Source: Lachnospiraceae bacterium
GTDB lineage: Bacteria; Bacillota; Clostridia; Lachnospirales; Lachnospiraceae
Length of the DNA stretch: 63,379 nt
Direction of reading: 5' to 3'
Assembly (NCBI GenBank): GCA_017476665.1
Contig: JAFUZJ010000032.1
Location: 1 to 63,379 of the forward strand
Positions 1-8,766 of this stretch are shown piece by piece. A model generated the notes under the pieces. It made no database searches. It worked only from the letters and a program-made list of their open reading frames with translations, and had not been told where the DNA came from. The translations under genes were made by a program, and so were the position numbers. Numbering within the stretch: the first letter of the stretch is position 1; each line of letters starts with the position of its first letter.

Positions 1-390
1 CCGCAGACTGCGCGGCGAGCGCCAATGCCCTTTCCCCCAGTAGAGCACGGTTCCTGCTACCGGATAAATGGTCTTCTCTTCCAACTGCCTCCGATAAATC
101 GCGCCCTCATACCCTGCCTTGCGCAATACCATCTTACGCTCCGGTCTTGTCTGATTTTCGAGCATATATCTCATCCTGACCTGTCCGTTTCTGATCAGAT
201 ACATGCTCACATCCTGAAACTGGTTCTTAAGAACAGTACTTCCCCCAGGATAAAAGCCCTCTGTCGGTGCAGGCAGAAGCTCCTCTTCTCTGATCACCTG
301 CCTGCCATTGTAATACAATGCATTTAATACATCTGCAAATACATCCGGATACATCTCCAGATTTTTCTGCGTCAAATCCTTCTGTGCCAT
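1..390 (-). CDS. Rpn-family PD-(D/E)XK nuclease/transposase-like protein, N-terminal part
   Basis: An open frame of 130 codons runs off the left edge, so the 3' end is missing. It begins with ATG at 388-390, preceded by a strong GGGGAGG ribosome site. The start MAQKDLTQKN, the block VFADVLNALYYNGRQVI and the core QDVSMYL...MLENQT resemble the long Lachnospiraceae members of the Rpn (recombination-promoting nuclease, PD-(D/E)XK) family. The D and the E-N-Q triplet would be the metal-binding core. Known Rpn proteins are DNA endonucleases linked to recA-independent recombination and, in some cases, phage defence. A second, different Rpn gene lies at 21554-22438. A perfect consensus promoter precedes the gene. 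Family assignment is from motif memory. Confidence 0.7.
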   Translation of the reverse strand, partial: MAQKDLTQKNLEMYPDVFADVLNALYYNGRQVIREEELLPAPTEGFYPGGSTVLKNQFQDVSMYLIRNGQVRMRYMLENQTRPERKMVLRKAGYEGAIYRRQLEEKTIYPVAGTVLYWGKGHWRSPRSLR

Positions 391-542
391 AAACCTCCCC
401 TTCTGTGCCAGGAGGCCTCTATGAAACACAAAAAACGTAAACCGTTCCTCGTCCGCCTCTGCCACACATCCATTATTCGTTTTTGTTTCAAAGTGAAATA
501 AGGCGATACGCCGGATATGCACCTGAAATTCTTTATAGCACT

Positions 543-571
543 ATTATAATGTCATTTTTGTCGTTTGTCAA
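543..571 (-). promoter_or_regulatory. Sigma-A promoter for the left-edge Rpn gene
   Basis: Read on the minus strand, TTGACA (566-571) and TATAAT (543-548) are separated by exactly 17 bases, a perfect consensus. It points at the Rpn gene starting at 390, leaving a leader of roughly 145 bases. Apart from the ribosome site, nothing else is recognised in 391-542. Confidence 0.75.
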
Positions 572-587
572 TTACTTTTACACATCA

Positions 588-617
588 GATCCGGCAGGGA
601 GTAATCCCTGCCGGATC
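588..617 (-). terminator. Hairpin terminator downstream of the pectinesterase gene
   Basis: A perfect 13-bp inverted repeat (gatccggcaggga / tccctgccggatc) with a gtaa loop starts 18 bases after the pectinesterase stop. There is no clean T-run after the stem on either strand, so termination is likely but not certain. It also separates that gene from the Rpn promoter. Confidence 0.6.
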
Positions 618-634
618 CTCATCCAAGCGTCCTC

Positions 635-2755
635 TTACCCATAATAATGAACCGGTGTCCAGGAACCGAGAACCGTATCAACAACCGATACCGTATCCGT
701 ATCTATATAGTCCTTTACCGCACCTTCCGTCTGATTCCTGCAGCCTGTTGTATACATTACCACACCGTTATTTGAATTGTTATACTCATAAAACATTGCT
801 GAATCGGCTTCCCCCGAGCTCATCTCGCCCCAGCCGGCTTCACTGATGTGTCCGTTTGTCTCGGTATTGATAAAGGAAGCTTTGGATCCCTTACCCCAGG
901 TTCTGCCATAATAGCCCTCAACAGGATCTGCCCCTTCCTCTCCGGAGGTTGTCACAGTGCAGTTTCTGAATACATACGGGCTTGTCTTCGGCGCCGTAAT
1001 ATAACCGACCTTGCCATTATTGCCCGCATCATTGGGATATGTCTTCCACTGCAGTTCACAGTGATCAAAAACAGCTGCAAATTCACCGCAGATATAGTCT
1101 ACATTACCGCCAATCACACAATCTCTGAAATACGCATGATAATTGTTGTTTTCACTGCCATTTCTCCCCAAGGTATCCTGAGAAGAAAGAATCTTGCAAT
1201 TATAACATTCGATATGATCCGCTTCAATATAGAATGCATTGGATCTTTCTTTAAACTTATACGCAGAAACATCCGCATCGTCGGCCAATCTGTCAACCGC
1301 AAGTACACACCCTGCGATATCTGCCTTTTCCGCTTCTGTCAGCTCATAATTGTAGGTGTTTTTAAAGGTTGTATCTTCTGCTAAGAAGTGATTGCCTCTT
1401 ACAATAAACACACCGCCCCAGATCCTGCCGTCCCCTTCCACATAGGAGTATCTGTCTCTCGCAAGCCGTTCGCTGTATAAACCGGTAGACTCTTCGATCG
1501 AATAATACAAGGTACCCACACCATAATACCAGGAAATGGTATGTCCATTGCCCTTTAAAGTAACATAAGGAGCCGCCATCACAACCTGCTCAAACAAGTC
1601 GTCAGTCAGATGAACGATTACTCTTCCTGCCTCCCCCTCCGGTCTGTCTTCCATTCCGAGGATTGCGTCAGATGCTTCATTCAGCGATGCATAATCGCCC
1701 GGAACATGGATCTCACTCTTGAACGGGATCGCGGAAGCTGCAGGACCGGCAACCTCCACATACACTTCATTTACATTCCGGGCTCCTGGCCTGACAGAGA
1801 CTCTGTCATATGTCACGCCGCCATTGGTGGTTTCCACACCGGTATTGTACTCACCCGGCTTCATGGAACAGGTATAGGCATCTCCCGATACCTCAGCCCG
1901 ATATACGGCACCGTTCACCATATTGGTAAACGTGAGTCCGGTAACCGTCGACGGATCCGTACCTGTGATCTTACCCGTAAGAATCTCATCCGCAACACCG
2001 TGCAGCGAGATGGCAACCTTTTTGCCGGTTGCCGTAAAGGTCTCGCTTTCACTGCTAAGCGACTTCACTCCGCCGTCATTGGTGGAAAGCCTGTAAGTAT
2101 GACCCTTTAAAAGCTCTAATGCTGCGGTATCGCCGGAAAACGTTATCGGATCCCCGCCAAGATCTGCGTCCACCGCAGTAATCTTCAATGTATCCGGCAG
2201 CACAGCATCCACATTGGTAACCGTGATCGGATTGGTGACCTTTTCATCCACAAGATAACGGTATCCTGCGTAGAACATATTATTTGTCCTGCCCGTTGTG
2301 GATATGACATAAGTATGTCCCGGGGCAACAGAAAAGGAATACTGCGTGACACCAGTGTCAGAATCCATATATCCGTTTCTGGTTCCATCCGTATTAAAAT
2401 CCCAGACTCTCAGGATGGCTGTTGTATGGAAGTAAACTGTCATCATACCCTGACCGGCCGGTGTGAACACGGTCAAGGTACCATCTCCTTCCCCGGGAAT
2501 AGCAGGAATGTCATTGGCCGTTGCATGTCTCTTCCCTGCCGTGTAAGAATCTACCTCTTTGCCGTTCATGGAAACTTTCCTGTCAGGCTTTACCGTATAC
2601 TGTGTGATAACCCCATCAACGGTTTCCCCTGCCAGCAAAAGCGTACTGCCCCCGAACCGATACTCCCCTGTAGAGACTTTTCCATCCACAGCCTTTTCAT
2701 CCATAAAAAACGTAAAGTTCTCAGCATTACCGCCTAAAGCATCTTTCATAGCCAT
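635..2755 (-). CDS. Pectin methylesterase (CE8) with N-terminal beta-sandwich-like modules, no signal peptide
   Basis: The C-terminal ~330 residues are a right-handed beta-helix pectinesterase. Visible motifs are LKGNGHT, the catalytic Q526-D527 in SSQDTL, the second catalytic Asp at 553 in GNVDYICG (usually VDFIFG) and Arg618 in YYGRTWG (usually LGRPW). The ~370 residues before it look like repeated beta-rich accessory domains. The family de-esterifies homogalacturonan, releasing methanol. The longer reading from 2779 begins MERGGGEN, but those codons are the ribosome site (GGAGGAGGAG). ATG at 2755 is therefore the better start, giving 706 residues. Neither start gives a signal peptide, lipobox or membrane segment, which is odd for an enzyme acting on a plant polymer. 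The gene is divergent from an SGNH hydrolase that could be its functional partner. Confidence 0.85.
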   Translation of the reverse strand: MAMKDALGGNAENFTFFMDEKAVDGKVSTGEYRFGGSTLLLAGETVDGVITQYTVKPDRKVSMNGKEVDSYTAGKRHATANDIPAIPGEGDGTLTVFTPAGQGMMTVYFHTTAILRVWDFNTDGTRNGYMDSDTGVTQYSFSVAPGHTYVISTTGRTNNMFYAGYRYLVDEKVTNPITVTNVDAVLPDTLKITAVDADLGGDPITFSGDTAALELLKGHTYRLSTNDGGVKSLSSESETFTATGKKVAISLHGVADEILTGKITGTDPSTVTGLTFTNMVNGAVYRAEVSGDAYTCSMKPGEYNTGVETTNGGVTYDRVSVRPGARNVNEVYVEVAGPAASAIPFKSEIHVPGDYASLNEASDAILGMEDRPEGEAGRVIVHLTDDLFEQVVMAAPYVTLKGNGHTISWYYGVGTLYYSIEESTGLYSERLARDRYSYVEGDGRIWGGVFIVRGNHFLAEDTTFKNTYNYELTEAEKADIAGCVLAVDRLADDADVSAYKFKERSNAFYIEADHIECYNCKILSSQDTLGRNGSENNNYHAYFRDCVIGGNVDYICGEFAAVFDHCELQWKTYPNDAGNNGKVGYITAPKTSPYVFRNCTVTTSGEEGADPVEGYYGRTWGKGSKASFINTETNGHISEAGWGEMSSGEADSAMFYEYNNSNNGVVMYTTGCRNQTEGAVKDYIDTDTVSVVDTVLGSWTPVHYYG

Positions 2756-2780
2756 GTTTTCTCCTCCTCCTCTTTCCAAT

Positions 2781-2809
2781 TTTACATTTTACCTTATCTA
2801 TGTTAAAAT
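2781..2809 (+). promoter_or_regulatory. Sigma-A-like promoter for the SGNH hydrolase
   Basis: TTTACA (2781-2786) and TAAAAT (2804-2809) are 17 bases apart and lie 56 bases before the ATG at 2866. No equally good promoter is visible for the divergent pectinesterase within this short intergenic stretch. Confidence 0.5.
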
Positions 2810-2865
2810 ACATTCCACAGGAATTATGATTTTGATATAAAAACCGACAGGAGTGTCCAAATCCA

Positions 2866-4278
2866 ATGAAAAAAATAATCCCCGTTCTTTCTATACTAAT
2901 ACTTATTGCATTGGTCGGCTTCGGCATCTACAGATATCAGGAAAACAAAAAGCAGGAACCCATGCGCCCGGATTTTGACCGGATCGCCACGGAATCCTAT
3001 ACAGCAGTATTCCTTTCCACTTATCCGATCGACTATTTTACAGAGGAAGATTTCCGGTACTATCGCGGAATCTATCCGCTGAATGCATCCTATTGTATTC
3101 CGGATCTTGCAGCTCTGAAAACATATCTCCGCAAGGTTGACGAAACGAACAACGAGGTGGAAACTGTCTATCTGGGCATCCGGCCGGACCTGATCCCGGC
3201 AGATAAACTGATGAAACTGATCTCAGAGCGGCCGGACCGCCGCTATGAGGTGGTCATTGCGTATCCTTCTTTGGATTACTGGAAAAATCTGAGTGACAAG
3301 GAATTTACTAGGATTTTTTCAGATTACCGGAATTTTATAACGACAGCAATGTCACTTTCTCAGAGTAACGAATGGATACAGCAGCATGTGTCCTTCTATT
3401 TCTACGGTTCCACCGAATGGCTGGTAGCCAACCCCGCAAACTATGAAAGCGATTTTGGCGTGAATCCCGGCATCTCGCATGTCCTTTCCATGTATACAGA
3501 CAGTGACCACGGATATCAGCTGACCGGAGAAAACTGCGAGGCACGCCTGAACGGCTTTGAAAACCTGGTCACCGAATACCGCAGTGCGCAAAACAATCCT
3601 GCATTACAGTATCCCGATCTGTCTGACTGGGATGTAGTATTCTTCGGGGACAGCATCATGGCATTCCCTGAGACATCCTCTATCCCCGGAGCCTTCAGCG
3701 GCAAGACCGGTGCACACGTCTACAATTGCGCTGTGGGCGGTGCCCCTGCAACTGCATATCTGCCGCAGGTTGTCGACCGTTTTCTGGCTCAAGATCTGAC
3801 AGATCTGTCGGAAGATTCTGTCATCTATAAAGGCATGTCCGATTATTTCGAACATGCGGGGGCTGAGCGAAAAACCTGTTTTGTACTGGACTTCGGGATG
3901 AATGATTTCTTTACCGGAGCTCCCGTTCAGAACGCCTCCAACCCTTACGATATCAACACCTATTCCGGCGCCCTCCGCACCGCCACAGACAAACTGACGG
4001 AAGCATATCCGAACGCCGTGATCCTGTTCGTGGCAACGAATTTTACCAGCTATTTCAACAACGGCCAGGAGCCGCAGTCTGAAGAAGGCGGCGCACTCCC
4101 GCAATATATCGCAGCCATGAAGCAGATCAGCGAAGAAAACGGCTTCCTGTTCTACAATAGTTATACCGAGCTTCCCATCAACAGCGAAAATTATCCGGAC
4201 TATCTGCTGGATGGCTGTCACCCCAATGAATCCACCCGATACCTCATGGCGTGTGACATTGCCAGACTGATGCGATAA
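2866..4278 (+). CDS. Membrane-anchored SGNH/GDSL hydrolase
   Basis: 470 residues. Residues about 5-23 form one hydrophobic helix followed by a basic stretch, so the protein should be anchored with its bulk outside. The SGNH blocks are in the C-terminal half: nucleophile Ser263 in FFGDSIM, the glycine block AVGGAP near 287, Asn346 in FGMND, and Asp449/His452 in DGCHP. Such enzymes usually remove acetyl or other acyl groups from polysaccharides or lipids. Residues 45-230 are an extra N-terminal domain I do not recognise. The ATG at 2866 follows GACAGGAG. Its place next to a pectin methylesterase suggests a carbohydrate esterase, but the substrate cannot be read from sequence. Confidence 0.8.
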   Translation: MKKIIPVLSILILIALVGFGIYRYQENKKQEPMRPDFDRIATESYTAVFLSTYPIDYFTEEDFRYYRGIYPLNASYCIPDLAALKTYLRKVDETNNEVETVYLGIRPDLIPADKLMKLISERPDRRYEVVIAYPSLDYWKNLSDKEFTRIFSDYRNFITTAMSLSQSNEWIQQHVSFYFYGSTEWLVANPANYESDFGVNPGISHVLSMYTDSDHGYQLTGENCEARLNGFENLVTEYRSAQNNPALQYPDLSDWDVVFFGDSIMAFPETSSIPGAFSGKTGAHVYNCAVGGAPATAYLPQVVDRFLAQDLTDLSEDSVIYKGMSDYFEHAGAERKTCFVLDFGMNDFFTGAPVQNASNPYDINTYSGALRTATDKLTEAYPNAVILFVATNFTSYFNNGQEPQSEEGGALPQYIAAMKQISEENGFLFYNSYTELPINSENYPDYLLDGCHPNESTRYLMACDIARLMR

Positions 4279-4299
4279 GCCGCAGCACACCGACCGCTG

Positions 4300-5931
4300 C
4301 TACGGTCTCTCGTACAGCACCAGATCCGCATCCCGGTCCAACAGTTTCCACCCGGCGGCGGCACAGGCGGCATCCACCTCTGCGCCCGTCTGGGCAGCCA
4401 GATAACGGCTCCTCGTCTCACTCAGATGTTCCAGGATAAAATCCTTCTGACAGCAACTGATCCCATACCCTTCCGGCAGCGCATACAGCAGCTGCCACTT
4501 CATTGTCTGCCCCTCTGCGCTCTGCTCATTAAACACCCATATGACAACATTGTCATAATTCGGCACATTTTCCCGGTGCATTTCCAGCGCAGCATCAAAC
4601 CTTCCCTTCCAGTCCTCCACCTGCGTCTGCCGCTTGGCAGTCACAAAAGGCACCTGATAATCATAGGGATCCACCGCCCGATAGGAATACAGATATGCAA
4701 AACACGCTCCCATCACCACTGCCTTCTTAAAAAACCGTGTGTCCATCAGGCTCACCACAAACACCCCCACCGCCATAAAGGTCAATAGATGCTTGCTTCC
4801 CTCTGTCAGCTTATACATCAAAAGCAGCGCAAACAACATGCCGATAAAGGAAAACGCCAGATGCGCCTCTGCGATCAGCTGTGACTCCGTCGCTGCATTC
4901 TCCTGCGCTGCACTCTGTGCCTCATTTTCCCCGCGGTTTCTGCGCAGTTTTCTGTAATCCGCCACACTCTGCCACAACAGCACCGCCATTGTCACCAGAT
5001 ATCCGGCAAAAAACGCCCCCGACGCCAATCCCGTGCGGATTCCCTGCACCGTATGTGCCCGGAAATCTTTTCCCTTCCAATATAATGTCCCGAAGAAATT
5101 GTGCACGCCCGCGCCAAATCCGTCCGTAAAAAACATCGTGATCCAATCCGTGAAAAACAGCGGATGAAAATACTCCGCCCCGAAAAAGTGCTTGATCATC
5201 GCATAGCCTACCAGCACACATCCGGTCACCGCGCAGGAGCCCAATGCTCCGATCCACAGTTTTCCCTCTCTTTTCGCCCGGCGCACCCAGTAAAAATCCG
5301 GCAGCAGCAAAAAGAGCAGCATATAAGGCCGCATCAGCGTAAGCAGCCCGGAACCCGCAAACATCCCCGCAAGCTTCCAGCCCTTCTCCTCCCTGCCATG
5401 GCTCACTGCCAGCCCGTAAAACAGGATGAGGTGACTGATACAAATAATCTCCGGCATGCCGGACAACATATACCGCGCAAACGGCGTATAAAGACAAAAC
5501 AGCAGCGTCAGAATCCCCATCTGTTTCCAGGTGGGCTTCACCAGCAATACAAACAAAAACATGGCCGCCGTCATCAATACAATATTGCAGATGACCGGCG
5601 CCATAAAATTCCAGCCAAACAAAAAGCCCCACACGATCCAAGGCAGCACCAACACCGGGCTCCATGCCGCAAAGGATAACACCAGACCGTGACTTTCATT
5701 GAATCCGTAATATCCCTGCGGGAACCCGTACGCCACAATACTTTCCACCTGCTTATAGTAAAACAGCTCATCATTCCACTCGGACGCCGGCAAATATACA
5801 TCTCCGATGCCATATCCCTGCACGGCGCAGGTCACAACACAGCACAAAAAAGGCAAAAGCGCCATCAGCAGCGCTTTGCCCCATACCACATATCTTTTGT
5901 CCTGTCTGAACCAGTCCAACAGTCTATTCAT
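4300..5931 (-). CDS. Polytopic membrane protein, probable GT-C-type glycosyltransferase
   Basis: 543 residues with about ten to twelve hydrophobic segments and a soluble C-terminal ~110 residues. The first outside loop carries an acidic patch (SEWNDELFYY), the position where GT-C enzymes using polyprenyl-phosphate sugars keep a catalytic Asp/Glu. It is the last gene of the leftward glycan operon and overlaps the GtrB-like gene by 8 bases. This matches the common pairing of a polyprenyl-phosphate sugar synthase with the membrane enzyme that uses its product. The start ATG at 5931 follows CAGGAGG. No specific family name is certain; an acceptor role in cell-wall or exopolysaccharide decoration is inferred. 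Confidence 0.65.
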   Translation of the reverse strand: MNRLLDWFRQDKRYVVWGKALLMALLPFLCCVVTCAVQGYGIGDVYLPASEWNDELFYYKQVESIVAYGFPQGYYGFNESHGLVLSFAAWSPVLVLPWIVWGFLFGWNFMAPVICNIVLMTAAMFLFVLLVKPTWKQMGILTLLFCLYTPFARYMLSGMPEIICISHLILFYGLAVSHGREEKGWKLAGMFAGSGLLTLMRPYMLLFLLLPDFYWVRRAKREGKLWIGALGSCAVTGCVLVGYAMIKHFFGAEYFHPLFFTDWITMFFTDGFGAGVHNFFGTLYWKGKDFRAHTVQGIRTGLASGAFFAGYLVTMAVLLWQSVADYRKLRRNRGENEAQSAAQENAATESQLIAEAHLAFSFIGMLFALLLMYKLTEGSKHLLTFMAVGVFVVSLMDTRFFKKAVVMGACFAYLYSYRAVDPYDYQVPFVTAKRQTQVEDWKGRFDAALEMHRENVPNYDNVVIWVFNEQSAEGQTMKWQLLYALPEGYGISCCQKDFILEHLSETRSRYLAAQTGAEVDAACAAAGWKLLDRDADLVLYERP

Positions 5932-6868
5932 GCAATGCCTCCTGGCAATTGATCCGCTCTCTGATCACATACTGCGGAGAATTATTCATGCTGATATAAA
6001 TCCTGCCCACATATTCTCCGATCAGGCCCAGCATGATCATGATCATACCGCCGAAGAACACCAGCGCCGCCATCAACGCACTGAATCCCATAGGAACCGC
6101 CGGATTCAGGAAACGCTTCACGATCGTATAGATTCCATACAAAAATCCCGCGCACGCACTGGCAACCCCAATGGTCGTAGCAATCCGCAGCGGCTTCACC
6201 GAAAACGCGGTAAAACCGTTAAACCACAGCCCCAGCAGTTTCTTAAGCGTGTAGCCCGAGCTGCCTTCTTCCCTGTCCCTGTGCTGCACCACCACATTCG
6301 CGATATTCTTGGTCGCCCGCAGCACAAGCCCGATCACATAGGGATAAGAATTCTCATAGCGGATCATATCCTCCACCACAAACCGTTTCACCGCAAAATA
6401 GCTGGAGACATAGAGCGCCTTCGGCTTCTCCAGCATCACCCGCAGCATCAGTTCATTGACCCTGCTGCCCCAGTTGCGGAAACCGGAGTGATGCTTGTGC
6501 TCATACTTTGCATAGACGGCGTCAAATCCTTCCTCCAACTTCCCCAACAGCTTATCCACCTCGTCCGCCGGCGTCTGCCCGTCATCGTCCAGACACACTA
6601 CATAATCGCCGGTTGTCTGCCGCAGCCCCGCCATCAGCGCCGCATGCTGTCCGAAATTCCTGGCAAACCCGATCCCCCGGATATTTGCATGGGCTTCACA
6701 CAGTCTGCGGATCACTTCAAACGTTCCGTCCGGCGAGCAATCATTCACCAGAATGATCTCATGCTCATACTTATGTAATTTCTCCATGGTTTCATTGATC
6801 TCTGTCACCACATGTTCCAATGTCTTCTCCGACCGGTAACAGGGGATCACAAAACTGACCTTCTTCAT
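5924..6868 (-). CDS. GT2 polyprenyl-phosphate glycosyltransferase, GtrB/ArnC-like
   Basis: 314 residues. The N-terminal GT2 domain starts with VSFVIPCYRSEKTL and has the nucleotide/metal site CLDDDGQ. The C-terminal ~90 residues carry two membrane helices (near 230-255 and 265-290). This layout is typical of enzymes that load a nucleotide-activated sugar onto undecaprenyl phosphate on the cytoplasmic face (GtrB, ArnC, DPM1-like). Upstream, 5 bases away, is the GNAT acetyltransferase, and upstream of that a DegT aminotransferase. The sugar may therefore be an N-acylated amino sugar; that link is inference. The ribosome site reads AAAGGTAAG. Confidence 0.8.
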   Translation of the reverse strand: MKKVSFVIPCYRSEKTLEHVVTEINETMEKLHKYEHEIILVNDCSPDGTFEVIRRLCEAHANIRGIGFARNFGQHAALMAGLRQTTGDYVVCLDDDGQTPADEVDKLLGKLEEGFDAVYAKYEHKHHSGFRNWGSRVNELMLRVMLEKPKALYVSSYFAVKRFVVEDMIRYENSYPYVIGLVLRATKNIANVVVQHRDREEGSSGYTLKKLLGLWFNGFTAFSVKPLRIATTIGVASACAGFLYGIYTIVKRFLNPAVPMGFSALMAALVFFGGMIMIMLGLIGEYVGRIYISMNNSPQYVIRERINCQEALHE

Positions 6869-6873
6869 CTTAC

Positions 6874-7422
6874 TTACCTTTCCTCGGAACCGTTCTCCTC
6901 CGCCACTGCCGCCATCCAGACAATGTCGCGATAGACCCCGTCGATCCTCACATCATCCTTCAGATAACCCTCTCGGCGGAATCCGGCTTTTTCATAGCTG
7001 CGGATTGCCTGTCCATTCTCCGTAAGCGCCCGCAGATAAATGCGATGCAGCTTTTCTTCCTCAAAACAATACCGAAGCATCAGCTTCGCCGCTGCCGTGC
7101 CAATTCCCCGGCCACGGGCTTCCGGCTCCCCGATAAAAATACCGTACTCCGCCTTGTTGTGCTTTCTGTCGATATCCCGGATATAGACGCTTCCCAACGC
7201 CTTATCTGTGGTGCTGTCGCAGATGATCGTCTGCACCACGTGCCCGGTCTCCACCTGCGTCCGCACCCAGTTTTCATGGCTTTCTCTGGTAAAAAAATCC
7301 TGATAGATAAAATTCTTCCGCACCGCGTCAGAATTTCTCCACGCTACAATCCTGTCCGTATCCGCAGATGTCATCAGCCGCAGATAAATTCCGGCTTCCT
7401 CATCCCTATAACTGCCTGTCAT
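6874..7422 (-). CDS. GNAT N-acetyltransferase, PseH/RimJ-like
   Basis: 182 residues covering one GNAT fold. The acetyl-CoA loop is visible as ARGRGIGT near residue 105, followed by LHRIYLRALTENGQAIRSYEKAGF, a hallmark of this superfamily. Sequence style (WRNSDAVRKNFIYQDFFT) resembles sugar-amine acetyltransferases such as PseH. Placed 33 bases downstream of a DegT aminotransferase, it most likely acetylates the amino group that enzyme installs on a nucleotide sugar. Ribosomal-protein or other acetylation cannot be excluded from sequence alone. The start at 7422 follows GGAAGGA. Confidence 0.75.
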   Translation of the reverse strand: MTGSYRDEEAGIYLRLMTSADTDRIVAWRNSDAVRKNFIYQDFFTRESHENWVRTQVETGHVVQTIICDSTTDKALGSVYIRDIDRKHNKAEYGIFIGEPEARGRGIGTAAAKLMLRYCFEEEKLHRIYLRALTENGQAIRSYEKAGFRREGYLKDDVRIDGVYRDIVWMAAVAEENGSEER

Positions 7423-7455
7423 GTATTATATTCCTTCCGTTCCTTTCCGTCAATT

Positions 7456-8571
7456 TCAAAAAACATACGCATTACACAGCTCAATCACCCGTGCGATCTC
7501 ATCTTCCCGCATCGTGGGGAACAACGGCAGCGTCACACAATGGGCCGCCAGATATTCCGCATTGGGACAGTCCCCTTCTTTATAGCCCAAATGGGCATAT
7601 GCCTTCTGTAAGTGGCAGGGCACCGGATAATGCATGTTGCACTCCACATCCGCATCCGCCATATACTGCACGAATCCCTTCTGATCCGGAACAGTGACCA
7701 CAAACAGATGGAACACCGGCTCCGTATTGTCCGGATGCGCCTGCATGGTGATCACCGGATTGGTGATCTCCCGCAGATAACGCCTGCCGATCTCCTGCCT
7801 GCGCGCCGTCCACTCCGGCAGATATTTCAGGCTCACGGAAAGCACCGCCCCCTGCATACCCTCCAGTCTGTAATTATACCCAATCTCGTCATGATAATAA
7901 CGGACATCACAGCCCTGATTCTTCAGCCTGGTCATGTGCTTATAATAGGACTCCTTATCGCAGGTCACGCTGCCGCCCTCGCCGAACGCGTACAGATTCT
8001 TGCCCGGATAAAAGCTGAAACAGCCCAGTTCCCCAAGCGTTCCTGCATTCTTCCCCTCAAACTTCGCGCCGTGGGCCTGGGCACAGTCTTCCACCACAAA
8101 AAGCCCATGTCTGTCCGCAATCTTTTTCACGCCCGCATAGTCAAAAGGCTGTCCGTAAAGATGCACGCCGATGATCCCCTTGGTCCTGGACGTGATCTTC
8201 GCCTCGATCGCAGCCGGATCGATCTCCCAGGTATCCTTCGTACAGTCCGCAAACACCGGTGTGGCCCCTGTGTAGCTGACGCCCCAGGCCGTAGCGATAT
8301 AAGTATTTGCCGGAACGATCACCTCATCCCCCGGCCCCACGCCGAGCGCCAACATTGCCAGATGCAGCGCCGAGGTACCGTTATTCACGCCGCAGGCGTA
8401 CCTGCTGCCCACATAGACCGCAAATTCCGCATCAAACCGATCTGCATACTTCCCTCCGGAAAATGCGGTCTCCCTGCAGACCTGCTCGATCGCCGCCCGG
8501 TATTCCGCGGCATGCGCCTCATAATCCCTTGTGAGATCAATTCTTTTAATATGCTTCCTGTCACCACCCAT
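7456..8571 (-). CDS. DegT/DnrJ/EryC1/StrS-family sugar aminotransferase
   Basis: 371 residues from the ATG at 8571, which sits behind TTTGGAGGAAAAGC; the reading from 8610 has no ribosome site. The fold-type-I PLP motifs are clear: CGVNNGTSALHLAM, EVIVPANTYIAT, the Asp in VVEDCAQAHGA and the PLP-binding Lys in SFYPGKNL. Members transfer an amino group from glutamate to keto-sugar nucleotides, giving for example 3- or 4-amino-dideoxy sugars. The closest look is to 3-amino sugar (FdtB/DesV-like) enzymes. The GNAT gene immediately downstream fits an aminotransferase-acetyltransferase pair. No sugar dehydratase or isomerase is in this operon, so the keto-sugar must be made elsewhere. Confidence 0.85.
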   Translation of the reverse strand: MGGDRKHIKRIDLTRDYEAHAAEYRAAIEQVCRETAFSGGKYADRFDAEFAVYVGSRYACGVNNGTSALHLAMLALGVGPGDEVIVPANTYIATAWGVSYTGATPVFADCTKDTWEIDPAAIEAKITSRTKGIIGVHLYGQPFDYAGVKKIADRHGLFVVEDCAQAHGAKFEGKNAGTLGELGCFSFYPGKNLYAFGEGGSVTCDKESYYKHMTRLKNQGCDVRYYHDEIGYNYRLEGMQGAVLSVSLKYLPEWTARRQEIGRRYLREITNPVITMQAHPDNTEPVFHLFVVTVPDQKGFVQYMADADVECNMHYPVPCHLQKAYAHLGYKEGDCPNAEYLAAHCVTLPLFPTMREDEIARVIELCNAYVF

Positions 8572-8625
8572 GCTTTTCCTCCAAATATTTAATGTATGAT
8601 CTGCGAACACCGAATTGCAGGCCTT

Positions 8626-8739
8626 GTATATTTAGGACACGAGGCCTTGAAAAACGTCGGCACTTATGCAGCGTACTTTGCTGCATTAGTGTCCGCTACG
8701 TTTTTCAAGGAGCGAAAGCGTCCCCGTGTCAGAATATAC
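8626..8739. repeat. 114-bp nested imperfect palindrome
   Basis: Four nested arm pairs are visible: GTATATT/AATATAC (8626-8632, 8733-8739), GACACG/CGTGTC (8636-8641, 8725-8730), a perfect 13-bp pair ccttgaaaaacgt/acgtttttcaagg (8645-8657, 8698-8710), and an inner pair ending TGCAGC/GCTGCA around a 7-base loop at 8673-8679. It fills most of the gap between two co-directional genes. There is no T-run, so it is not a plain terminator. It could be a MITE-like insertion or a large transcript structure. Confidence 0.7.
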
Positions 8740-8766
8740 AATGGCCGCAATGACACGCAGATCATA

